Shown: one piece after another, positions 1 to 9,028 of the stretch | Layout of the letters: every line of letters begins with the position of its first letter | How positions within the stretch are numbered: the first letter of the stretch is position 1 | NCBI RefSeq assembly: GCF_035319885.1 | Contig: NZ_CP141285.1 | Location: forward strand, 2,728,001 to 2,792,000 | DNA: 64,000 nucleotides | Origin: Altererythrobacter sp. H2 | Lineage (GTDB): Bacteria; Pseudomonadota; Alphaproteobacteria; Sphingomonadales; Sphingomonadaceae | Direction of reading: 5' to 3' | The notes under the pieces: generated by a model | The model's input: the letters and a program-made list of their open reading frames with translations, nothing else | Database searches by the model: none | Told to the model about the DNA's origin: nothing | Position numbers and translations under genes: made by a program

Positions 1-397
1 CCAGGCTCACCAGGTAGTTCTTGGCCGAATTGGCCCGCCGCTCACCCAGCGCCAGGTTGTATTCGCGGGTGCCGCGTTCGTCAGCATGGCCTTCGACGGT
101 GATCGTGACCGAGGGGTAGCGCGCCAGATACTGCGCCTGCGTCTGGAGCGCGGCCGCGTCGGCACTGTCGATGTTGTACCGGTCGGTATCGAAATAGATC
201 ACGTTCTGGCCGTTGATGGTCTGCTCGAAATGCGCCTGCGAGCCGACTGCCGGACCTTGACTGGTCGTGCCGCCGGTCGATGTGTCGCCGGTGCTCGGAA
301 CCGGATCAGGCGGGAGCACGTCAGGCGCGGTCGTCTTGCAGGCTGACAGCGCCAGTGCGCCGGCCATGACGGAGAGGGAGGCAAAGGTCCTGTTCAT
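1..397 (-). CDS. pal: Pal, peptidoglycan-associated lipoprotein (3' end cut by window edge)
   Basis: Outer-membrane lipoprotein that binds peptidoglycan and works with TolB in the Tol-Pal system. The start ATG at 397 is preceded by a GGAG-type ribosome site. It gives a short signal peptide ending in a lipobox (ALSAC, Cys20), a Pro/Thr/Gly-rich tether, and the beginning of an OmpA-like domain with the peptidoglycan-binding pattern GHADERGTREYN and LGERRA. The C-terminus lies beyond base 1. It is last in the tol operon, 60 bp after tolB. Identity is firm from both motif and context. Confidence 0.95.
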   Translation of the reverse strand, partial: MNRTFASLSVMAGALALSACKTTAPDVLPPDPVPSTGDTSTGGTTSQGPAVGSQAHFEQTINGQNVIYFDTDRYNIDSADAAALQTQAQYLARYPSVTITVEGHADERGTREYNLALGERRANSAKNYLVSL

Positions 398-457
398 TGT
401 TCTTACTCCTTACCCAGTTGTGATTGTATTGGTTCCCCAACCTATACGTGAATGCAG

Positions 458-1849
458 TTACGGCAGAATCGGTCCCCAGGCGGGGTCGGACCCGTCGACC
501 GGCGTTTGCAGGCGCCGCTCGTTTTCGCCGGTGAGATCGACCTGCCACAGCCCGGTGCGGCCCGATCCGCGCTCGGTGCGGAAGAATTGGATGATGCGGC
601 CGTTGGGTGCCCAGGTCGGGGCCTCGTCCTGCCATCCCCGCGTCAGACGTCGGAAACCGCCACCTTGCGGATTGATAACCGCGATGTTGAAATCGCCCGC
701 GATGTGGGTGAAGGCGATCTGGTCGCCGCGCGGGCTCCATTCCGGCGTTGCCGCGCGCCCGCCCATGAAGCTGATCCGCTTCTGGTTCGATCCGTCCGCA
801 TCCATCACGTAGATCTGCTGGCTGCCCGAGCGATCACTCTCGAACACGATCTTGCTGCCATCGGGCGAGTAGGACCCGCCAATGTCGATTCCGGGCGTAT
901 TGGTGAGCCGCACGCTAGGCCCGCCTTCGGCAGAGACGCGGTAGATGTCGGTATTGCCCGCCACTGCCATCGAATAGAGCACCCACTTGCCGTCCGGGCT
1001 CCAGCGCGGGGCGAAAGTCGGGTTGGTGCTCTGCGTCACCAGCGTCTGCCGCCCGGTGCCGATGTCGTAGACATAGATCCGCGGGTTGCCGTCGACATAG
1101 CTGAGGTACATCAGCTTGCGGTAATCGGGCGAATAGCGCGGGGTCAGCGCGGTTGCCCGCCCGGTGGTGATGAAGCGGTGGTTGGCCCCGTCGCTGTCCA
1201 TAATCGCGAGCCGCTTGACCCGCGCGTCCTTGGGGCCGGTTTCGGCGATATAGGCGATCCGGCTGTCGAAGAACGGGCTTTCACCGGTCAGGCGGCCATA
1301 GACCATGTCGGCGCACTTGTGCCCTGCCCGTCGCCAGTCGGCCGGCTCGACAATCCAGCCGCCGCGCACCAGCTCGCTCTGCAGCGCCATGTCATAGAGG
1401 TAGCAGCCGACCACCAGCTTGCCGTCACCCCGCGCGCGGACATAGCCGTGGACCAGCATTTCCGCCCCGCGGTTGGACCAGGTGGCCCAGGTGGGTGCAG
1501 TGATCTGGCCGAAGGTCGGCTGCGGCAGACTGTCCGGCCCGGCGGGCTTGAACAGGCCGTTGTTCTTGAGGTTGTTGAAAACGATCCGCCCAAGTTCGCG
1601 CCCAAGGGCGCCTGTGCCGCTGGCATTGGCAGGCGTCGGCCGGTCCGCATCAGTCGCAAAACCGGGAATGGCGATGCCGAGATCATCCAGGCGGCCTTCA
1701 AAGGAAACAGAGCCGGTCAGCCCCCCCTCTTCTGCCTGCGGTTCCTCTACGGCCTCGACGGCACTCCCCACCGGCACGGGTGCACCGAGATCCTGCGCCA
1801 GCGACGGCGTCGCGAAGGTAAAGACGGTCAGGAGGAGCAGTTTCTTCAT
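458..1849 (-). CDS. tolB: TolB, periplasmic beta-propeller protein of the Tol-Pal system
   Basis: A 463-residue periplasmic protein that interacts with Pal and TolA and helps constrict the outer membrane at division. Residues 1-18 form a signal peptide (MKKLLLLTVF... ending SLAQ). An N-terminal alpha/beta domain follows to about residue 180. The rest is a propeller with repeated SPDGKWVLYS / SPDGSKIVFES / SPRGDQIAFT blades of the PD40 type. The length is usual for TolB. Its ATG overlaps the tolA stop codon by 4 bp (ATGA), indicating translational coupling. Confidence 0.97.
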   Translation of the reverse strand: MKKLLLLTVFTFATPSLAQDLGAPVPVGSAVEAVEEPQAEEGGLTGSVSFEGRLDDLGIAIPGFATDADRPTPANASGTGALGRELGRIVFNNLKNNGLFKPAGPDSLPQPTFGQITAPTWATWSNRGAEMLVHGYVRARGDGKLVVGCYLYDMALQSELVRGGWIVEPADWRRAGHKCADMVYGRLTGESPFFDSRIAYIAETGPKDARVKRLAIMDSDGANHRFITTGRATALTPRYSPDYRKLMYLSYVDGNPRIYVYDIGTGRQTLVTQSTNPTFAPRWSPDGKWVLYSMAVAGNTDIYRVSAEGGPSVRLTNTPGIDIGGSYSPDGSKIVFESDRSGSQQIYVMDADGSNQKRISFMGGRAATPEWSPRGDQIAFTHIAGDFNIAVINPQGGGFRRLTRGWQDEAPTWAPNGRIIQFFRTERGSGRTGLWQVDLTGENERRLQTPVDGSDPAWGPILP

Positions 1850-2715
1850 TGCGAGAGTTTCCAGTCAAAGCTGAAGCCTGAGACGTTCTTCCAAGCCTCG
1901 TAATATTGCGGCGGTAAGTCAAATGGGGCGGCAAGTTGCACCGCCCGGATAGCCTGCTCCGCGTGCCGGCCCGCCTGGGCGCGATTGGTATCGTTGACCC
2001 CTGTCTGCCGCACCACGCTGGGACGCCCGGCAAGCGAGCCATCTTCGTTCAAGCGGAACCGCAGGACCGTCACGATCTGGTCTACATCCTGGCCGTTGGG
2101 GGGCTGCCAGTGGGGCTTGATTTCGCGGGCAATGCCATCGACCAGCGAAGCCCTTGCACTTGCGCCAATCTGGCTCGCCGGAACCCGCGTCTCAGTCGTG
2201 GTCGTGCTGCTGCCGCTGCCGGGCAGGAAGTCGTCACCGATGCGGCTACCCCCGCTTCGGGTTGGGGCGGCGCTGGGGCGCGGGGCCGGGCGTACGGTCT
2301 GGCGCGGAGCGGGCGCGCGCGAAGCGGTGGGGCGCGGTACGGGCCGCGGGCTGGCGGTCGCGCGCGGGCTTGGTCGGGCGGTGGGGCGCGCAGTGGGAGC
2401 AGGTCGCGGTGCGGGCGCGGTGGTCTGCACCGGGCGCGGTGCGGGAATCGGTTCCGGCGCCGCCGTGGCAGGCTGCGGCGGCGCAGGCTCCTCCGCCAGG
2501 GTGGGCGCGATCGAGGCGCGGCTTTCGGACACCGGCTCGGGCGATTGCGCCGTCAGCCCCACTTCGCTGGTCAGGTTGACCGTCATCCGCTCCGGCAGCG
2601 GCGGCGGATCACGCGGGGCCGGTTGCAGCAGGAGCATTGCGACCAGCGCGGCATGAAGCGCCACGGCCACGCCAAGGCCGAGCTTCTCCTCACGCTGCAG
2701 GGTTGCGGTCGCCAT
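1846..2715 (-). CDS. tolA: TolA-like energy transducer with proline-rich linker
   Basis: A 289-residue inner-membrane protein in the tolA slot of the operon. It has one membrane helix at about residues 13-31, then a long Pro/Ala/Arg/Thr-rich linker at about 75-150, then a C-terminal TolA/TonB-type domain at about 180-289 (containing IKPHWQPP and LRFRLNEDGSL). Classical TolA domain II is a long Ala/Lys/Glu helix. Here it is replaced by proline-rich sequence reminiscent of TonB. Gene order and the C-terminal domain support TolA rather than TonB. It lies 12 bp after tolR and overlaps tolB by 4 bp. Confidence 0.85.
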   Translation of the reverse strand: MATATLQREEKLGLGVAVALHAALVAMLLLQPAPRDPPPLPERMTVNLTSEVGLTAQSPEPVSESRASIAPTLAEEPAPPQPATAAPEPIPAPRPVQTTAPAPRPAPTARPTARPSPRATASPRPVPRPTASRAPAPRQTVRPAPRPSAAPTRSGGSRIGDDFLPGSGSSTTTTETRVPASQIGASARASLVDGIAREIKPHWQPPNGQDVDQIVTVLRFRLNEDGSLAGRPSVVRQTGVNDTNRAQAGRHAEQAIRAVQLAAPFDLPPQYYEAWKNVSGFSFDWKLSQ

Positions 2716-2727
2716 GATTCTTTCGGG

Positions 2728-3168
<441 letters not shown>

Positions 3169-3169
3169 G

Positions 3170-3871
3170 TTACATCCGCTCCAGTTCGCGGCTCAGGCTG
3201 GCATGGAAGCGGTCAGCAAAGCGCTGGAGGCGGGCCTGGAGCTGGTCCACCGAATAGCTGAAGCGGTTGTAGGCAATCACCGCCGGGATCGCCGCGAACA
3301 GGCCGATTGCGGTAGCAAACAGCGCTTCGGAAATGCCTGGAGCAACGACCGCCAATGAAGAGCTTTCCTGCGCGCCGATCTGGAAGAAGCTGTTCATGAT
3401 GCCCCAGACAGTGCCGAACAGGCCGACGAACGGCGCGACCGATCCGGTCGTGGCGAGGAAGTTCAGCCGCGCGGCCAGTTCGTCCGATTCCTGCGCGACC
3501 TGGCTTTCCATCGCCAGCGCCATCCGCTGGCGCAGCCCGTCACGATCCTTGACCCCGCCCTTGGTCGACTTGCGCCATTCGGCCATTCCCGCGCTGGCAA
3601 TGCGGGCCGAAGGGATATCCTTGCGCGCCCTGTTCTTCATGAAGCTGTCGAAATCGTCGGTTTCCCAGAAATCGTGTTCGAATTCATCCGCGCGCTTGCG
3701 CACCTTGCTCATCCGCAGGCTGAAGGCGACGATGATCATCCAGGTCCATATCGAGGCCAGCACCAGCCCGACCATCACCGCCTGGACGATGATATCGGCG
3801 TCGAAAAACAGCTGGACCGGATCGAGCCGGTTATGGGCTGCAGCGGGGGCAAGGACAGCAAGCACGCTCAT
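3170..3871 (-). CDS. tolQ: TolQ, MotA/TolQ/ExbB proton channel protein
   Basis: A 233-residue inner-membrane protein with three helices: about residues 28-50, about 130-155 (TTGSVAPFVGLFGTVWGI) and about 165-195 (ISEALFATAIGLFAAIPAVIAYN). These are the family's ion-channel segments. It energises TolA using the proton gradient. The frame is open farther upstream, but the ATG at 3871 overlaps the ybgC stop by 4 bp and begins a normal TolQ N-terminus, so I chose it. Confidence 0.96.
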   Translation of the reverse strand: MSVLAVLAPAAAHNRLDPVQLFFDADIIVQAVMVGLVLASIWTWMIIVAFSLRMSKVRKRADEFEHDFWETDDFDSFMKNRARKDIPSARIASAGMAEWRKSTKGGVKDRDGLRQRMALAMESQVAQESDELAARLNFLATTGSVAPFVGLFGTVWGIMNSFFQIGAQESSSLAVVAPGISEALFATAIGLFAAIPAVIAYNRFSYSVDQLQARLQRFADRFHASLSRELERM

Positions 3872-4329
3872 CGGGTCGGTTCTTCCTCGGAAAGAATGGT
3901 CTGGAACGCGGCCCGCCATGCCTCTGGCTGGCGCACGGGGCGGCCATCGGGGGCGACGAAGCCGATACGCAGGGTCGCTTCGGTCAGCAGGTCACCGCCA
4001 CGCAGGGCGCGCTGGTGCATCCGGCAACTGGCAGCGCGCATCTCGGTGCAGCGGGTTTCGATCAGCACGTCATCGTCGAGCTTCGCCGGGCGCAGGTAAC
4101 GGATCGCGAGGTCGGCCACGGCATAGGCACCGGTCCCGGCCTCGATCGCGGCCCGCTGGTCGATGTCAAGCAGGCGCAGCAGATCCGACCGGGCGCGCTC
4201 GAACCAGCGCAGGTAATTGGCATGGTAGGTCACGCCCGACAGGTCGGTATCCTCGTAATAGACCCGCACGGCATAGAGATGCCGCGAGCCATCGAGGATT
4301 CCGCCGGGGGGTGTCGGGAGCAAAGTCAT
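3868..4329 (-). CDS. ybgC: YbgC, tol-pal associated acyl-CoA thioesterase
   Basis: A 153-residue cytoplasmic hot-dog-fold thioesterase, the usual first gene of tol-pal operons. The 4HBT catalytic motif is visible as YYEDTDLSGVTYHANYLRW at about residues 22-40, with the catalytic Asp in EDTD. The start at 4329 (MTLLPTPP) fits the family length. An open frame continues upstream into the HIT gene but has no family similarity. No strong promoter was recognised in the 103 bp upstream (4330-4432), which probably contain the tol operon start. Confidence 0.93.
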   Translation of the reverse strand: MTLLPTPPGGILDGSRHLYAVRVYYEDTDLSGVTYHANYLRWFERARSDLLRLLDIDQRAAIEAGTGAYAVADLAIRYLRPAKLDDDVLIETRCTEMRAASCRMHQRALRGGDLLTEATLRIGFVAPDGRPVRQPEAWRAAFQTILSEEEPTR

Positions 4330-4432
4330 CGTTAATCGCGGCCTTAGCCGAGCGCCGAGTCGCGGGGCAACCTTAACCGACCGAAATAGGCTGAATGGCC
4401 GACGAAATGCGTTGAGCGACGCTACGAAAAGC

Positions 4433-4816
4433 TCAGCGCCGCACCAGCATCGGCCCCAGCGGGTGCCCGCCGAAGATGTGCACATGGAAGTGCGGCACTT
4501 CCTGATGCCCGTGCCCGCCAATATTGGCGAGCAGGCGATAGCCCGGCTCGACGAGGCCCTTCTCCCGCGCGACATGGCCGACCGCGCGGACAAAACCGGC
4601 GATTTCCTCGGCACTGGCGCGGGCGGAGAAATCATCCCAGCTGACGTAGCGGCCCTTGGGAATCACCAGGGTATGGATCGCCGCCTGCGGGTTGATATCC
4701 TCGAAGGCATAGGCCCATTCATCGTCATACACCTTGGTAGACGGGATCTGGCCCCGCAGGATCTTCGCGAATATGTTGTTGTCGTCGTAAGGCTGGGTCG
4801 CGTCGATTGCCATCAT
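4433..4816 (-). CDS. HIT-family (histidine triad) nucleotide hydrolase
   Basis: A 127-residue cytoplasmic protein of the HINT branch. The histidine triad HFHVHIFGGH is at about residues 109-118. Upstream family features IFAKILRGQIPSTKVYDD and YAFEDINPQA are also present. It likely hydrolyses phosphoramidates of AMP-type nucleotides; the physiological substrate is unknown. It is the last gene of the his unit and overlaps hisE by 4 bp (ATGA), so it should be co-translated with HisE. Confidence 0.93.
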   Translation of the reverse strand: MMAIDATQPYDDNNIFAKILRGQIPSTKVYDDEWAYAFEDINPQAAIHTLVIPKGRYVSWDDFSARASAEEIAGFVRAVGHVAREKGLVEPGYRLLANIGGHGHQEVPHFHVHIFGGHPLGPMLVRR

Positions 4817-5127
4817 TCGCTCCTGCTTGCTTTTTCGACCAGGCCGGACACGCCTTCCCTCCGGTCAAGCTCTGCCATGACCTCGGCCAGAGGCACGCCC
4901 TTTTCGGCCAACAGCACGGTGAGGTGGAACAGAAGGTCGGCAGCTTCGCCGACCAGTTCCTCGCGGCTGCCGGAGAGCGCGGCGATAACCGTCTCGACCG
5001 CTTCCTCGCCCAGCTTTCGCGCGATCACCGGCAGGCCGCGTGCGTGCAGCTTGGCGACGTAACTCGCGTCCGGATCGGCGGCGAGCCGGGCTGTGACGGT
5101 CTGTTCGAGGCGGGTCAGGGTGTCCAT
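4813..5127 (-). CDS. hisE: HisE, phosphoribosyl-ATP pyrophosphatase
   Basis: A 104-residue enzyme for step 2 of histidine synthesis, converting phosphoribosyl-ATP to phosphoribosyl-AMP. The MazG-like motif KLGEEAVETVIAAL followed by ELVGEAADLLFHLTVLL supplies the metal-binding Glu/Asp residues. HisE is a separate protein here, not fused to HisI, and hisI is not in the window. The ATG at 5127 is well placed. It is 53 bp downstream of the small PEP-CTERM gene. Confidence 0.95.
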   Translation of the reverse strand: MDTLTRLEQTVTARLAADPDASYVAKLHARGLPVIARKLGEEAVETVIAALSGSREELVGEAADLLFHLTVLLAEKGVPLAEVMAELDRREGVSGLVEKASRSE

Positions 5128-5180
5128 GCGCCGTGCATGGAAGCAGTGCGCGTGCCAGTCAATCCGGCATCAATCACGGC

Positions 5181-5354
5181 TTATTCGTCGTCAGGGTTCC
5201 GGCGGGCGCGCGAAAAGCGGCGGCCAATCGCCACCCCGGCGAGGCCAAGCGCGAACAGTGCCAGGTTGCTCGGCTCAGGGATCTGCACCCCGGCGAAAGC
5301 CTGGGCGGAAGCCGGCAGTGTGATCAGGAGAATCGCGAAGGGGAGGTACCGCAT
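5181..5354 (-). CDS. 57-residue PEP-CTERM protein, almost only a sorting signal
   Basis: A tiny exported protein in four parts: signal peptide (residues 1 to about 19-21, MRYLPFAILLITLPASAQA), a linker of only a few residues, IPEPS with the PEP motif at 26-28, and a membrane helix at about 31-44 followed by an Arg-rich tail (GRRFSRARR). This is the full architecture of a PEP-CTERM signal recognised by exosortase. Almost no mature domain remains between export and sorting signals. The ATG at 5354 starts directly at the signal peptide; a TTG at 5414 would add 20 unlikely residues. Function is unknown. It sits between hisF and hisE on the same strand. Confidence 0.75.
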   Translation of the reverse strand: MRYLPFAILLITLPASAQAFAGVQIPEPSNLALFALGLAGVAIGRRFSRARRNPDDE

Positions 5355-5429
5355 GGTCTGGCCAAGCACCAACTGCCTGCGCAGGGCAAACGGGATTTCA
5401 GCCCCGTCCCGCAATGGGGCGGGCGCAAT

Positions 5430-6197
5430 TCAGGCCCGCGCGGGCAAACCTGCCGCACGCAAGGCGGCGTGCGCCTCGCCAATCGTATGCTGGCCGAAAT
5501 GGAAGATGCTGGCCGCCAGCACCGCGCTGGCATGGCCGCGGGTCACGCCTTCGACCATATGCGCCAGCGTGCCGACCCCGCCGCTGGCGATGACCGGCAC
5601 TGGCACCGAATCCGCAATCGCGCGGGTCAGCTCGACGTCATACCCGTCGCGGGTGCCGTCGGAATCCATTGAGGTAACCAGCAATTCGCCCGCGCCCAGC
5701 TGCGCCAGCCGGACCGCGTGCTCGACCGCGTCGATCCCGGTCGCCTTGCGCCCGCCGTGGGTGAACACCTCCCACCCGCGCATGCCCTCACTGGCAATCC
5801 GCGCATCGACGCTGGCGACGACGCACTGGCTGCCGAACTTCTCCGCGATTTCGCTGACCAGCTCGGGCCGAGAGACCGCCGCGCTGTTGACTGCGACCTT
5901 GTCTGCCCCGGCCAGCAGGAGCGCCCGCGCATCCTCCACGCTGCGCACCCCGCCACCCACGGTCAGCGGCATGAAGCACACCTCGGCCGTGCGCCGGACC
6001 ATGTCGAGCAGTGTGCCGCGCCCTTCGTGGCTGGCGGAAATGTCGAGGAAGCACAGCTCGTCCGCCCCCGCCGCGTCATAGGCCCGCGCCGCCTCGACCG
6101 GATCGCCGGCATCGCGCAGGTCGACGAAGTTCACGCCCTTGACCACGCGGCCATCGGCCACGTCGAGACAGGGGATGACACGGACACGGACAGTCAT
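5430..6197 (-). CDS. hisF: HisF, imidazole glycerol phosphate synthase cyclase subunit
   Basis: A 255-residue TIM barrel that uses ammonia from HisH to make imidazole glycerol phosphate and AICAR. Diagnostic segments are [17 protein letters not shown] (catalytic Asp11), [19 protein letters not shown] (second catalytic Asp), [13 protein letters not shown] and IASGGVG. The length is exactly that of the family. The start overlaps the hisA stop by 4 bp. Confidence 0.98.
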   Translation of the reverse strand: MTVRVRVIPCLDVADGRVVKGVNFVDLRDAGDPVEAARAYDAAGADELCFLDISASHEGRGTLLDMVRRTAEVCFMPLTVGGGVRSVEDARALLLAGADKVAVNSAAVSRPELVSEIAEKFGSQCVVASVDARIASEGMRGWEVFTHGGRKATGIDAVEHAVRLAQLGAGELLVTSMDSDGTRDGYDVELTRAIADSVPVPVIASGGVGTLAHMVEGVTRGHASAVLAASIFHFGQHTIGEAHAALRAAGLPARA

Positions 6198-6928
6198 GGC
6201 TGAGCTCTTCCCGCCATCTCGATCGCCGCCGCCAGATCGAGCTTGCCCTCATAGAGCGCCCGCCCGGTAATCACGCCCTCGATCCCGTCGCTGGCGTGCA
6301 TCGACAGGACGTAGATGTCGTCCAGGCCCTTGACCCCGCCGCTGGCGATCACCGGGATATCGACCCGGCGGGCCAGCTCCACGGTGGCGTCGATGTTGAC
6401 GCCCTTGAGCAGGCCATCGCGGCCGATATCGGTGAACAGCAGACTGGCGACGCCCGCGTCCTCGAACCGCCGGGCAAGATCCACCACCGGCACGTCGGAC
6501 ACTTCGGCCCAGCCCTCGGTTGCGACCATGCCGTCCTTCGCGTCCACCGCGACCACGATCCCGCGGGGAAAGTGCTTCGCCATGTCCTTGACGAAATCCG
6601 GGTCCTTGAGCGCAGCCGAGCCCATCACCACCCGGGCCACGCCCAGATCGAACCAGCCCTCGACCGCTTCGCGCGTGCGGATGCCGCCGCCCAGTTGCAC
6701 GTAGCCGGGAAACGCCGCGACGATCGCCTCGACCGCTGCGCGATTCTCTGCCCGCCCGGCGAAAGAGCCGTCGAGGTCGACCACGTGCAGGTGCTCGGCC
6801 CCGGCCTCGGCAAAGAGCAGCGCCTGCGCCGCCGGATTATCACCGTAGACGGTGGCGCGGGCCATATCGCCCTCGGCCAGGCGCACGACCTGACCGGCCT
6901 TGAGGTCGATAGCAGGGAAGACGATCAT
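6194..6928 (-). CDS. hisA: HisA, ProFAR isomerase
   Basis: A 244-residue TIM-barrel isomerase that opens the ribose ring of ProFAR, the step just before HisFH. Motifs seen are [15 protein letters not shown] with catalytic Asp8, [22 protein letters not shown] with the second catalytic Asp, and [13 protein letters not shown]. It is paralogous to HisF immediately downstream. It follows hisH with a 10-bp gap. Confidence 0.98.
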   Translation of the reverse strand: MIVFPAIDLKAGQVVRLAEGDMARATVYGDNPAAQALLFAEAGAEHLHVVDLDGSFAGRAENRAAVEAIVAAFPGYVQLGGGIRTREAVEGWFDLGVARVVMGSAALKDPDFVKDMAKHFPRGIVVAVDAKDGMVATEGWAEVSDVPVVDLARRFEDAGVASLLFTDIGRDGLLKGVNIDATVELARRVDIPVIASGGVKGLDDIYVLSMHASDGIEGVITGRALYEGKLDLAAAIEMAGRAQP

Positions 6929-6938
6929 CTCGGAAACC

Positions 6939-7565
6939 TCACGGCCGCCACTCCAGAAACCGTTCCAGCAGCGCGAGGCCGAAACCCTGGCTCTTCTCCG
7001 GGTGGAACTGCACGCCGAGGTAATTGTCCCGCCCGACCGCCGCGACCAGCCCGCCGCCGTGGTCGGTCATCGCCAGCACATCTTCATGATAGCGCGCCTT
7101 GAAATGGAAAGAGTGGAGGAAATAGGCCTCGCCCGCGTTCACCACTTCGTGTCCGCGCGCGTGCGGCATCGGAGCGACGTCGTTCCAGCCCATGTGCGGC
7201 ACCTTCACGCTGGGGTCGGTCGGCTCGATCAGGCGGACGGTGCCGTCGATCCAGCCGAGGCCGGCCGTCTCGCCATGCTCCAGCCCGCGCGCGGCCAGCA
7301 ATTGCATCCCCACACAGATGCCGAGGAACGGTGCGCCGCCGACGAAGACCCGCTCGTGCATCGCCTCGATCACCCCCGGCACAGCCCGCAGCCCTTCGGC
7401 GCAGGCCCGGAAGCTGCCCACGCCGGGCAGGACAATCCGGTCGGCCGCCCGGATCACGTCCGGGTCCGACGTCAGCGAGACATTCGCCCCCACCTTGCGC
7501 AGCGCGTTCTCGACTGAGTGCAGGTTGCCCGCGCCGTAATCAACGAGCGCGGTGACTTCACCCAC
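6939..7565 (-). CDS. hisH: HisH, glutamine amidotransferase subunit of IGP synthase
   Basis: A 208-residue class I glutamine amidotransferase that feeds ammonia to HisF. It begins [19 protein letters not shown]. The nucleophile is Cys84 in GICVGMQ, and the His/Glu pair is in QFHPEKSQ near the C-terminus. There is no ATG in a suitable place, so I chose the GTG at 7565. It overlaps the hisB stop region by 8 bp and leaves four residues before the conserved core. Confidence 0.95.
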   Translation of the reverse strand: MGEVTALVDYGAGNLHSVENALRKVGANVSLTSDPDVIRAADRIVLPGVGSFRACAEGLRAVPGVIEAMHERVFVGGAPFLGICVGMQLLAARGLEHGETAGLGWIDGTVRLIEPTDPSVKVPHMGWNDVAPMPHARGHEVVNAGEAYFLHSFHFKARYHEDVLAMTDHGGGLVAAVGRDNYLGVQFHPEKSQGFGLALLERFLEWRP

Positions 7566-8151
7566 CGAGCTGCCCCTTGGTGCTGGGAATTGCCCCGCCC
7601 TTGCGCGGATCACGCTCCACCGCCTGCCGCATCGCCCGGGCAAAGCCCTTGTAGATGCTTTCGCAGATGTGGTGGTTGTTGCTGCCGTAGAGCAGTTCGA
7701 TATGCAGCGTCAGCCCGGCGGTCTGCGCAACCGAATGGAACCAGTGCTCGATCAGCTCGGTGTCCCACTCACCCAGCCGCATCTGGGTGAAACCTGCCCG
7801 CCAGACGAGATAGGGCCGCCCGGAAATGTCCAGCGCGACCCGGCTCAGCGTCTCGTCCATCGGCGAATAGGCAGTGCCGTAACGCCCGATCCCGCCCTTG
7901 TCGCCCAGCGCCTGCACCAGCGCCTGGCCCAATGCGAGCGCGCTGTCCTCGGTCGTATGGTGCTGGTCGACATGGAGGTCACCTTCGACCTTCATCGTCA
8001 CGTCGATCAGGGAATGGCGGCTGAACTGCTCGACCATATGGTCGAGAAAGCCGATCCCGGTGTGGATGTCATAGGCGCCCGTCCCGTCGAGATTGACCTC
8101 GACAAGGATCTTCGTTTCCGCCGTGTTGCGTTCGATCCGGCCTGTTCGCAT
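7558..8151 (-). CDS. hisB: HisB, imidazoleglycerol-phosphate dehydratase (monofunctional)
   Basis: A 197-residue manganese enzyme that dehydrates imidazole glycerol phosphate. The metal-binding repeats are visible as [34 protein letters not shown] and later FFHSVAQ-like / [19 protein letters not shown]. There is no fused phosphatase domain. The ATG at 8151 begins [13 protein letters not shown], the normal family start. It is the first gene of the local his unit. The promoter should lie in the 84-bp gap shared with the divergent sspB. Confidence 0.97.
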   Translation of the reverse strand: MRTGRIERNTAETKILVEVNLDGTGAYDIHTGIGFLDHMVEQFSRHSLIDVTMKVEGDLHVDQHHTTEDSALALGQALVQALGDKGGIGRYGTAYSPMDETLSRVALDISGRPYLVWRAGFTQMRLGEWDTELIEHWFHSVAQTAGLTLHIELLYGSNNHHICESIYKGFARAMRQAVERDPRKGGAIPSTKGQLGG

Positions 8152-8235
8152 GATGGCCGCGCTATAGGGGGAAAGCGTGATGGTGCAAGCATTCTGCGCT
8201 TGACCGCGCGCCGCCACCCCGCCACCTAGCACCCC

Positions 8236-8721
8236 ATGAGCGAGACGCCCGACAGCCTGATCCCCTACGACGAAATCGTGCAGGAGGCCCTGCGCGCAGT
8301 GGTCGGCCGGGTGCTGGGTGAGGTCGAGCGCGGCGGGGGCAACCTGCCGGGCAACCACCACTTCTACATCACCTTCAAGACCGCGGCCCCGGGCGTGCGC
8401 ATCCCGCCACACCTGACCGAACGCTTCCCTGACGAAATGACGATCGTGCTGCAGAACAAGTTCTGGGACCTGGCGGTGACCGAGGACGGTTTCCAGGTCG
8501 GCCTCAGCTTCAACCAGGTGCCGAGCAAGCTGGAAATTCCGTTCTCCGCCATCACCGCGTTCGTCGATCCGGCGGTCGATTTCGGGCTCCAGTTCCAGGC
8601 CAGTGTGGCCGACATGGCGCCCGAGGCACATGACGATGCCGAAAACGATACGCCGGACAGCCCGGTTGGCCCGGGTGACGGTTCCAACGTCGTCACCGTC
8701 GACTTCGGACGCAAGAAGTAG
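8236..8721 (+). CDS. sspB: SspB-family ClpXP adaptor (alphaproteobacterial type)
   Basis: A 161-residue protein that tethers ssrA-tagged substrates to ClpXP. The folded domain covers about residues 1-120 ([48 protein letters not shown]). A flexible acidic tail follows, ending in [11 protein letters not shown], the ClpX-docking type of C-terminus. It faces away from hisB. Confidence 0.92.
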   Translation: MSETPDSLIPYDEIVQEALRAVVGRVLGEVERGGGNLPGNHHFYITFKTAAPGVRIPPHLTERFPDEMTIVLQNKFWDLAVTEDGFQVGLSFNQVPSKLEIPFSAITAFVDPAVDFGLQFQASVADMAPEAHDDAENDTPDSPVGPGDGSNVVTVDFGRKK

Positions 8722-8728
8722 GCCCGGC

Positions 8729-9028
8729 GTGGCCCGGCCGCCCGCCAAGCCGGAATCCGGGAACGGCCTGCTGGCCAACCCGGCCGTTGCTGCGCTGGTG
8801 ACCGACATAGCCCTGAAAGCCGGAATCTTCGTCGTCCGGCGGGGGGTCGATCGCCTGCTTGGCCAGACGGCGCAGGCTGAAAAGCCGCGCAAGAAGAGCA
8901 AGATGCTGGCAATCGCGGTGCCGGTTGCCGCCATCGCGGGAACGGGCGCGCTCGCGCGGTTCCTGTACCACCGCAGCCAGTCACGCCGGGAACGTCTGGC
9001 GCGAATCCCCCCCAAGTCCGGGCGTTAG
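8729..9028 (+). CDS. Small conserved-looking membrane protein, function unknown
   Basis: A 99-residue protein read from a GTG at 8729, 7 bp after sspB. The sequence shows an N-terminal amphipathic stretch ([23 protein letters not shown]), a basic linker (AEKPRKKSK), one likely membrane helix ([20 protein letters not shown], about 62-82) and a strongly basic tail. I do not recognise the family. The start is uncertain: the frame is open upstream inside sspB, but starting there would overlap that gene. Its stop overlaps the motB stop by 4 bp in convergent orientation. Confidence 0.6.
   Translation: MARPPAKPESGNGLLANPAVAALVTDIALKAGIFVVRRGVDRLLGQTAQAEKPRKKSKMLAIAVPVAAIAGTGALARFLYHRSQSRRERLARIPPKSGR

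Noticed and set aside
452-1903. A 483-codon plus-strand frame opposite tolB
   Set aside because: TolB is unmistakable and in its operon; the antisense frame is compositional.
4330-4432. CtrA-type TTAA-N7-TTAA site before the tol operon
   Set aside because: Only a partial match (TTAA-N7-CTTA) was found, too weak to report.
4330-4635. Upstream extension of ybgC to 4635
   Set aside because: It would run back through the end of the HIT gene, lacks family similarity, and the ATG at 4329 gives a normal-length protein.
5401-5420. GCCCC...GGGGC hairpin after hisF as a terminator
   Set aside because: Five-base arms and no T-run; genes downstream on the same strand still belong to the his pathway.
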